A DNA stretch of 64,000 nucleotides. Source: Dactylis glomerata (Eukaryota; Streptophyta; Magnoliopsida; Poales; Poaceae). Shown here in pieces: positions 56,202-64,000 of this stretch. The notes under the pieces were generated by a model, which had not been told where the DNA came from, did not search any database, and saw only the letters and a list, made by a program, of their open reading frames with translations. The stretch lies in the NCBI GenBank assembly GCA_007115705.1, contig QXEO01000170.1, positions 2,331,570-2,395,569 of the forward strand, read 5' to 3'. Position 1 is the stretch's first letter; each line of letters opens with the position of its first letter. The translations under genes were made by a program, and so were the position numbers.

Positions 56202-59136
56202 TTCGCAATTTTCTGCGCCTAGCTCAAAGGCGTTAAAGAAAAGCACTCTTGGGAGATAACCCATTGTTTACTTTTCAGTACTTTTTCTTTTATTTGAGTC
56301 TTAGAAGTCATTACTACTGTAATGACCGCTCCTTATCTTGTTTATTTCGTTTTTGTGCCAAGAGAAGCCTCTAATTTGAGTGAGGTAAAGATTTGGGGTT
56401 ATTGTTGTCCTGAAACTATTTTCGGTGCTGCACCGTAAAAATTCGTGAAAATTCTCTGTTTATCTTTTGGACCTGCGATTTCTTGTTCATATGCCCCAGG
56501 TTATATCCAAACTTTTCTTAGTTGAATACTTTTTGATTTGAGCAACGGAAAATCCCTCAAAAATTCGTCCTTTGTCAGCTGTCCAGTTTTGACAGATTTC
56601 TGCCAATATTTGTTTTTGCCACTTTATCGCTTTCTTTTGAGTTCTTTTTGATCATGGAACTCTTGTGAAAGTTGCTACAGTACTATATACTTTATATGTG
56701 GTGGTTTTGGGTTGGAACCTGAAGCTAAAAGAGGTTGAATATATTTTATGCTTACACTAATGTTGCTAATAGAATTGTGTTTAGTTTTGTATGAAGGAAG
56801 TTTTCAAGTGTAGGGATTGGAGAATGATGAGATGAGTTGAAGAATGGACAAAAGCTCAAGCTTGGGGATGCCCATGCATCACCCCAAGAAATATCCAAGA
56901 AGTACAAGCGTCAAAGCTTGGGGATGCCCCCGAGGCACCCCTTCTTCATCGGCAAAAATCAGGTCACCTTTCAAAATACTATATTTTTATTGCTTCATGC
57001 ACTATGTCTTTTTCTTAGAGCGTCAGTTGTTTTAGTTTCTTAGTTTGTTTAGTTTGTTTGTTTGCTGCAATAAATGGTTGGACCCCAACAAATTTCCTTT
57101 GGAGGAGATGTACTCGTTTTCATTTGCAAAGAACGCTCTAGTTTTCACTCTTATTAAAAATCGAGCGTTCATCTTTTTCTGCTACTGCTTTCGGTTTTCG
57201 TTTTCGCCTTGATATGCGTTCAGATCTTGTCATATCTTTTCATCAAGGTGTATTTTTGCCTCTGATCTTTATTGGTTTTCATCAAAAGAGGTGTTTATAA
57301 AAAATTTCAAATGGTGTTGGAAAAGAGAAAAAGCTTTGTGCAAAATAGTGGTACAAGAAGGAGCTTGTGTAGACTGCGGCTTAGGCTTTTTCATGTCATG
57401 CTTGATGTTTTTTTGATAGTATGCTTAATGGTTTTGCTGTAGCATGACTTGTCTCAAATAACTGAGATTGCTTAATGAGCCTTTGAAAAAATCATGCGTT
57501 GTTTTTATTGTATGGAAGCATTATTTTGGTTTTCTCCTTGATGCTTTATTTGGGTTGACTTGGCGCATGCTCACACATGTTAGACTCTTCCAAAGTCGCC
57601 ATTAGCCTTCATGATCATTTAGTTTTTGACTTTTGATGCCATCGTATGCTTCTTTTAATGTCGCTTTGTCGCTTTGCATGATTATGGCCATTACTGCTCT
57701 CTTAGTTGGTCGCTCGCAGTCTTTTGCTAGCCCTCACCTTGTACTGAGTATGAGCTCTACTCGTGCATCCAACTCCTAAAAGCCAAAAGTTTTCCATTGT
57801 GTCCACCATACATACCTACTAGCAATTTGCTATTCCAAGTAAATTTGACTTGCTTTTATTTTCTCTTCAAATTAAACTCTTACCAGTGTTATGCGAAATT
57901 CGGTCAGTAAAGCTCTCACGAACCAGAAGGCACACTTTACTTTTTCCTGTTCTTAAAATTTTGACATTGTGGTCTTTTATGTTGAGTTGTTATGCTTGCA
58001 AGTTGTAAGTTGGATTCTAGCCCAGCCATGCTGTCATGGGGCAAGCTTTCAACATTGCACTTCTTTTTGAGTTGATATCGTGATCTTTTGTTTATGGATG
58101 CCCGCTGTGTGAAATGAATTGGGAATCTTGTGAGGATCATGGAGTTTTTATATGTGTTAGGGAAACGCCGGGCCGCCAATCTAAGCCATGCATAATTCAT
58201 GGTGGAAATTTGCAGCATACCCATGGTGAACATTCGACGACGCATCTCACAATAAAAAGCTAAACAATATAGCAAATAAAAGAGATGTCGAGGTGTTCAT
58301 TGTCTGCTTGTCCTGTCATTTTGGTGTGGGCTTGTTCCATGTCATCGGGCACGGAGGTACCCCATTGGCGGTTCTCAATGATATGCATATACTTACAATG
58401 ACAAGAGCCTTGCTTGGGACTCTAAGTAAATTAGCATGGTTTGGGTACTCGTATTCACGGGACATGAGGTTTTCAACTTATGATTTGTCAAGCATATGCA
58501 TCATAATTGTTCTCGCATTAACTTTAACCATTCAAGATGCTTATGATGGGGGAAATGAGAGCTCAAAGCCGGTAAGTACCATAATTTTTGAAGGTTATAA
58601 AACTTGCAATCACTGCTTCCCTCTGCGAAGGGCCTTTCTTTTACTTTTATGTTGAGTCACCACCTTCTTTCTTTATGCACCATTAAGAGAGCATAGTTGT
58701 CATTCTTAGTGTGATATGCATTGTCCCAAGGTTCATTGATTGACTCATATTGTTGGTTTCACTTGTTCTTAAATTATTTGTATCTAGTCGCCCTCTTAAA
58801 CTTTGAGGTGTCCTATGCATTTATGTTTTGCTCTCTTTGAAGGACAAGCTGAAAACCTTTTGTATGTTTTTCCTTATGATTTGAACACACGTTTGACTTT
58901 CATTGTTTCATTATCATGATCTTTTGTTTGTGTTCATTTGCATGTTTACAACATGGTTGCTAAGTTCTTATTGTCATGATTATATCTTTCATGCCCATGT
59001 TTTAAGTTCTATTGATCCCAGCTCATCAATGCTTACATATATGATCAAGATTGTGTAGGTGCATGTCACCTCAAAAATTATTCTTTGTTATCACTTACCT
59101 ACTCGAGGACGAGCAGGAGTTAAGCTTGGGGATGCT
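56202..59136 (+). other. Element C non-coding 3' interior
   Basis: No protein. Matches the 3' interior of element A (22925-25860) in reverse orientation over most of its length, ending at the polypurine tract. Confidence 0.8.
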
Positions 59137-60840
59137 TGATATGTCTCAAACGTATCTATAATTTTTGATGCTCCATGCTTGTTTTTACACCATTTGCCTA
59201 TTGTTTCGTTACACTTAGTGGTACTTTTATACATTTTCCGGAACTAACCTATTAACGAAGTGCCACAGTGCCAGTTTCCTGTTTTCTGCTGTTTTTGTGT
59301 TTCAGAAGTGATACACAGGAAATATTCTCGGAATTGGATGAAATAAGTTCCTGAAGTCATATTTTACGGGGAAGCTCCTAAACATCCGAAGACCTGACGG
59401 AGGGGGGCCATGTGGCCCCCACACACAAAGGCGGCGCGGCCACCCCCCTGGCCGCGCCAGACCCGCGTGAGGGGCCGTGGTCCCTCCTCTGACATCGCCC
59501 CTTCGCCTATATATACCCCCTGACAAGAAAAACCTAAGGCCCGATCAGTTTTCCAGAATACATCGCGATCCGCCGCCGCCGTCGACCCGAAGATCGGGAG
59601 GGTCCAGAAGCTCTTCCTGGCACCCTGCCGGAGAGGGGAATCGCCATCGGAGGTCTTCTTCATCGCCATGCTTGCCTCTGGAGCGATGAGTGAGTAGTCT
59701 ACCTTGGACTATGGGTCCATAGCAGTAGCTAGATGGTTGTCTTCTCCACCATGTGCTTCATGTTTAGATCTCATGAGCTGCCCTACATGATTGAGATCAC
59801 CGTTATGTAATTCTATGATGTTGGTTTGTTGGGATCCGATGAATATTGGTGTTTATGATTAAGTTGCTGTACTGAATTATATCTTTTGTTATCTCTATGT
59901 TGTTTATGATCTTGCATGCTCTCCGTTGTTAGTAGCTATCTTGGCCGAGTAGTTGCTAGTGACTCCAAGAGGGGGTATTTATGCTCGATAGTGGGTTCAT
60001 GTCTCTATTTCACCTGGGGGAGTGACAGAAACCTCTAAGGTGGTAGATGTGCTGTTGCTACTAGGGAGAAAACAACATTCATATGCTCAAGGGCATATGC
60101 TTTGTTTACATTACACACTTTGCTTAATGCAATTATCTGTTGTTCGCAACTTAATACTTTTGGGGTGTTCGGATTGATATCCCCGAGGGTAGATTATTAG
60201 TCATAGATGCAGTTGGATGGCGGTCTATGTATTTTGTTGTAATGCCCAGAGTAAATCTCATAGTGATCTTCTTGACATATCACATTATCTTTATTCTATC
60301 AATTGTCCAACTGTAATTTGTTTACCCAGCATGTTATTTATCTATGGAGAGACACCACTAGTGAACTGTGGACCCCGGTCCTATTTTAATCATATTGCAA
60401 TCACCTGTTTACTTTTCCCGCACTGTTTACTTTACTAGCATATTACTACTGTTTTCCACTCGATACACTCATAACCTTTGTTTCAAGCAAAACGGTGAGA
60501 TTGACAACCTCATCGCAAGTTGGGGACAAAGTATTTGTTTGTGTGTGTGCAGGTTCCGCATTGCGGCTGGCCGAAGACGAGTCAACAAGTATCGTTAACG
60601 GCGCCCTTGTTGGAGTGTTACTAAGCCAGTCCGCATCACCTTCAGTCGTCACCGTCTCTCTTCTTCAAGATCGACATTAAACCTTGGTTTCTTAACTGAG
60701 GGAAAACTAGCCGCTACACTCATCATACCTTCCTCTTGGGGTTCCCAACGGGCTGGTCATCACCACGCACAAGGACTTACTGCTCCCACGTCAACTAAAC
60801 GCCACAGCTCTTTTCTGGCGTCATCATCACACGAGTAGCA
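59137..60840 (+). repeat. 3' LTR of element C
   Basis: 1704 bp. Directly follows the polypurine tract. Confidence 0.94.
59403..59515 (+). promoter_or_regulatory. LTR promoter module, element C 3' LTR
   Basis: Same layout. The G-box core is changed to CATGTG. The hairpin (59433-59458) has a C6 loop. TATATATA lies at 59508-59515, 50 bp downstream. Confidence 0.66.
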
Positions 60841-61579
60841 TTAGCCATGGTTTGAGAAAGGAAAAAAAGGTGGAGAGGAGTGCCAAAGCTTTATAAAAGA
60901 GCACCAATGTGCCAATATTTCAAAGAACTGGGAACCGCGCTCACTTGTTTATTATGGAAGATAGCAAGACCCCATTGCCAGGCGTTGACATGAAACAACC
61001 ACCTCTCAAAATAAATTTTGATCTCTGTTTTACAAATGAAAAGCTCTAGCACATGTTAAATCACTGCTTCCCTCTGCGAAGGGCCATTCTTTTACTTTTA
61101 TGTTGAGTCATCATCTTCTAACTCTAAAGCACTTCTTGAGAGCATAGCTGTTATTCTTAGTGTAATGTGCTTATCCCAAAACACGGTTAATTGTGGTATA
61201 ACTTTGATGCTTGTATCTTTGATATTTTTACTTCTAATCTTCCTTTGGACTTCAGAGGTGCCTCAGCATTTATGTTTTGCTCCACAAATAAAGGCAAGCT
61301 GGATACCACTCTTTCATATCATTTATGCATATTACAATCTTGTAAGCTTCTTATGTTCATGTTACTTGTTATTAGTGCATTGGCACTCTTTCATAGCTTG
61401 CTTGACTATGAGGTGACATTAGCTGCATATTTCTTATTATGAATTGCCTGAGTACTTGATCATATAGTGAGTATATATACATCATATGAAGCAAATGTGT
61501 TCGTGAAAGTTTCTTTTATCGCTCTCAGTTGTTAACTGAATTGCTTGAGGACAAGCAAATAGCTAAGCTTGGGGGGAGT

Positions 61580-62977
61580 TGATACGTCCAAAATGTATCT
61601 ACTTTCCCGAACATTTTTGCTATTGATTCTCCTCTAATTTGTGTGTTTTGAATACAACTAACACTGACTAACGCTGTTTTCAGCAGAATTACTCTGGTGT
61701 TCGTTTTTGTGCAGAAATCCAACTTTCAGTAAAAAATCAGGAAAAATTGGTAAAAATCCTATTTCACCAGAAGACCCACGGAGCCAGAAGACGAGACGGA
61801 GGGGAGACACGAGGCCTCCACACACACACGGGGCGCGGCCCAGCCCTGGCCGCGCCCACCTGTTGTGAGGGCGGCTCGGCCGTCTCCCTGACCTCTCCTT
61901 CCGCCTACATATACCCTTTGATCTGAAAATATCGGGGAGACGACGTTTTTCCCAGATAGACTTCCGCTGCGCCGCCGCCATCAGAAACCGCGATTCGGAA
62001 CCAGAAACTCCGTTCTGGCACCCTGTCGGGATGGGGATTTGGATGAGATCTTCATCACCATCATCACCGACGTCCCTCCATCGACCATCCATGATTCCCC
62101 CATCCATGTGTGAGTAATTCCCCCGCTGTAGGTGAGGGGATGGTAGGGATTGGATGAGATTGTTCATGTAATTTGATATGAGATTGTTAGGGCATGGTGC
62201 CTAGTATCTTTATTTAGTGCCTATGACATTGTTGCAACTTATTGTGCTTAATGCTTGTCACTTTGGGCCCGAGTGCCATGATTTCATATCTGAACTTGTT
62301 ATTATTTATATGATGATACTTGTTGTTTATGGTCTTATCTACAAGTTGTAGACACATATTGTTGTCCGGAACCCGAGGCCCCAAAGTGACAGAAATTGGG
62401 ATAACCGGAGGGGATGGCTACGATGTGAGGATCACATGTGTTCACCGTGTGTTAATGCTTTGCTCCGATACTTTATTAAAAGGAGTACCTTAATTACCAG
62501 TAGTTTCCCTTGAGGCCCTGCTGCAACAGGCTGGTAGGACAAAAGATGTCGTGCAAGTTTCTCCTTGTGAGCACGTACGACTATATACGGAACACATGCC
62601 TATGATTGTTAGTGCTAGGATGCTTTATCATTATTTATCTGCAATTGCCCATGTCTCATTGATTTCATGAATTATCTTATCCATGAAACATCTGTACATC
62701 CAGCCCTATGCCTACAGTATTTGTTCCTACTGTTTACTATTGCTACTATTACCGTTGTTATTCTACTACTGCTGTTACTGTTTCACTACTATCACTACTA
62801 TAAAACTGTTGCTACTGATAAACCACTGCGAGCAAGACTGTTTCCAGGTGCAGCTGAATTGACAACTCATGTGTTAAAGCTTACATATATTCTTTGGCTC
62901 CCCTTGTGTCGAATCAATAAATTTGGGTGTTACTTCCCTCAAAGACTGTTGCGATCCCCTATACTTGTGGGTCATCA
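61580..62977 (+). repeat. 3' LTR of element D
   Basis: 1398 bp. Directly follows the polypurine tract and is directly followed by target duplication CATAA. Confidence 0.93.
61831..61913 (+). promoter_or_regulatory. LTR promoter module, element D 3' LTR
   Basis: Perfect 10-bp stem GGGCGCGGCC / GGCCGCGCCC with a 7-nt loop (61831-61857), then CATATA at 61908-61913, 51 bp downstream. Confidence 0.65.
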
Positions 62978-62982
62978 CATAA

Positions 62983-63225
62983 CTATGTCTACATTGGTTC
63001 TCTCTCTCATCACTTATCATTTCCAAACAGGGCTGACCCATACATTTTGTGGGCGCTAGGGTAATATAACACTAAGGATCCTTGTTCATAGTGGCGGAGC
63101 TTTTCAAAGGCAAGGGGGGCCATGGCCCCCTACCCCTAGAAATGTACTAAAAGATATCTCTAATGTTTATGCTAAATTTTGGAATATAATTCAAAGTTTA
63201 AACATGTTTGGTGTTCTTGGACCTG
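62983..63225 (+). repeat. Host repeat copy 2 flanking element D
   Basis: Starts right at D's target site and is alike to 45768-46001. Ends GTTCTTGGACC where element E begins. Confidence 0.7.
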
Positions 63226-64000
63226 ATACGTCTCCAACGTATCTATAATTTTTGATGCTCCATGCTTGTTTTTACACCATTTGCCTACTGTTTCGTTACA
63301 CTTCGTGGCACTTTTATGCATTTTCCGGAACTAACCTATTAACAAGTCGCCACAGTGTCAGTTCCTGTTTTCTGCTATTTTTGTGTTTCAGAAGTGCTAC
63401 ACAGGAAATATTCCTGGAATTGGACGAAACAAGTTTCTGAAGTCTTATTTTTCCCGGAAGCATCCAGAGATCCGAAGAGGAGTTGAAGGGGGCCACGAGG
63501 GCCCCACACACCAAGGCAGCGCAGCCCAGCCCCTGGCCGTGCCCCCTATGTGTGAGGGTGCCTCGGGCCACCTCTGACGATGCCCCTTCGCCTATAAAGA
63601 CCCCCCGACGGAAAAAACCTAAGGACCCGATCACTTTTCCATAACACATCGCGATCCGCCGCCGCCGTCGACCCGAAGATCGGGAGGGTCCAGAAGCTCT
63701 TCCCGGCACCCTGCCGGAGAGGGGAATCGCCACTGGAGGTCTTCTTCATTGCCATGCTTGCCTCCAGAGTGATGAGTGAGTAGTCTACCTTGGACTATGG
63801 GTCCATAGCAGTAGCTAGATGGTTGTCTCCTCCACCATGTGCTTCATATTTAGATCTCATGAGCTGCCCTACATGATTGAGATCACCGTTATGTAATTCT
63901 ACATGTTTGGTTTGTTGGGATCCGATGAATATTAGTGTTATGATTGAGTTGCTATACTGAAATATATCTTATGTTATCTCTATGTTGTTTATGATCTTGC
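63226..64000 (+). mobile_element. Gypsy element E: LTR start, runs off the window
   Basis: Begins TGATACGTCTCCAACG and follows the A/C LTR family closely over its whole visible length. Neither its end nor its interior is in the window, so it may be a solo LTR or a full element. Confidence 0.82.
63514..63598 (+). promoter_or_regulatory. LTR promoter module, element E
   Basis: A degenerate hairpin (GGCAGCGCAGCC ... TGGCCGTGCCCC, about 63515-63545), then TATAAA at 63593-63598, about 48 bp downstream. Confidence 0.55.

Larger units (their letters stand above)
53717..60840 (+). mobile_element. Complete Gypsy-type element C (7124 bp), non-autonomous
   Basis: Target duplication TTAGC is exact (53712-53716, 60841-60845). 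LTRs 53717-55419 and 59137-60840 run TGATA(C/T)GTCTC ... GAGTAGCA. Primer site TGGCGCCGTTGCCGGGGA at 55430-55447; polypurine tract AAGCTTGGGGATGC at 59123-59136. The only ORF (197 aa, unknown) replaces gag-protease. The leader and the 3' non-coding interior match element A. The LTRs differ by roughly 1-1.5% by eye, mostly C/T and G/A changes. Inserted within element D. Confidence 0.95.
46354..62977 (+). mobile_element. Gypsy/Athila-like element D, complete ends, no RT or integrase
   Basis: Target duplication CATAA is exact (46349-46353, 62978-62982). LTRs 46354-47752 and 61580-62977 start TGATACGTCC and end TTGTGGGTCATCA. A tRNA-Asp-type primer site (47764-47781) follows the 5' LTR, and a polypurine tract (AAGCTTGGGGGGAG) precedes the 3' LTR. 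The interior codes gag, a protease-bearing ORF and a separate ORF of unknown function (51331-52464), but no reverse transcriptase, RNase H or integrase. Element C (53717-60840) is inserted in the 3' non-coding part. Without C, D is about 9.5 kb. Confidence 0.94.

Noticed and set aside
1..64000. CRISPR arrays, bacterial operons, tRNA or rRNA genes
   Set aside because: This is plant nuclear sequence; short repeats seen are LTR, MITE or slippage repeats, and no cloverleaf or rRNA text was recognised by eye.

Overview
This is nuclear DNA from a large-genome grass, most likely a Triticeae cereal (wheat, barley, rye or Aegilops). The evidence is dense nested LTR retrotransposons, Gypsy LTRs that begin TGATACGTC with a tRNA-Asp-type primer site, LINEs, a Stowaway MITE, PIF/Harbinger and Mutator remnants, coiled-coil NLR genes, and a GC-rich intronless isopentenyltransferase gene. 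The species assignment is inference. All host genes found lie on the + strand.

Host genes. (1) NLR1, 1018-16387, is an apparently intact CC-NB-ARC-LRR gene of two coding exons (1018-1305 and 13541-16387, 1044 residues). Its 12.2-kb intron holds MITEs, a decayed Harbinger element with a retroposon inside it, and a young Copia element (7464-12841) inserted in a LINE 3' fragment. (2) IPT, 32035-32916, is an intact adenylate isopentenyltransferase (cytokinin biosynthesis) with a TATA box at 31954. (3) NLR2, 35872-43841, is a second, unrelated CNL gene. It is broken by a 4-kb antisense LINE (36168-40207, 16-bp target duplication), a 1-bp frameshift and the loss of the RNBS-A part of the NB domain, but its LRR half is still open.

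Repeat layout. From 16.4 to 31.5 kb there is a LINE remnant and then a four-level nest: Copia F (18209-31455, target duplication GTGGT) contains a Mutator-like fragment (19491-20327), which is cut by Gypsy B (20328-31224), whose LTR contains complete Gypsy A (21263-29826, minus strand, target duplication AGGTG). From 46.3 to 63 kb Gypsy D (46354-62977, target duplication CATAA) contains Gypsy C (53717-60840, target duplication TTAGC). A further LTR, E, starts at 63226 and runs off the window. A, C and D carry gag, gag-protease or unknown ORFs but no reverse transcriptase, RNase H or integrase, so they look non-autonomous.

The most notable unexplained signal is a GC-rich inverted repeat (GGCGCGGCC, a loop of about 7 nt, then GGCCGCGCC) about 47-51 bp upstream of the TATA-like box in all eight Gypsy LTR copies seen here (A x2, B, C x2, D x2, E), with another copy inside D upstream of an ORF of unknown function. 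A and C also share the same leader and 3' non-coding region around completely different ORFs. All coordinates come from reading the sequence; no database search was possible.
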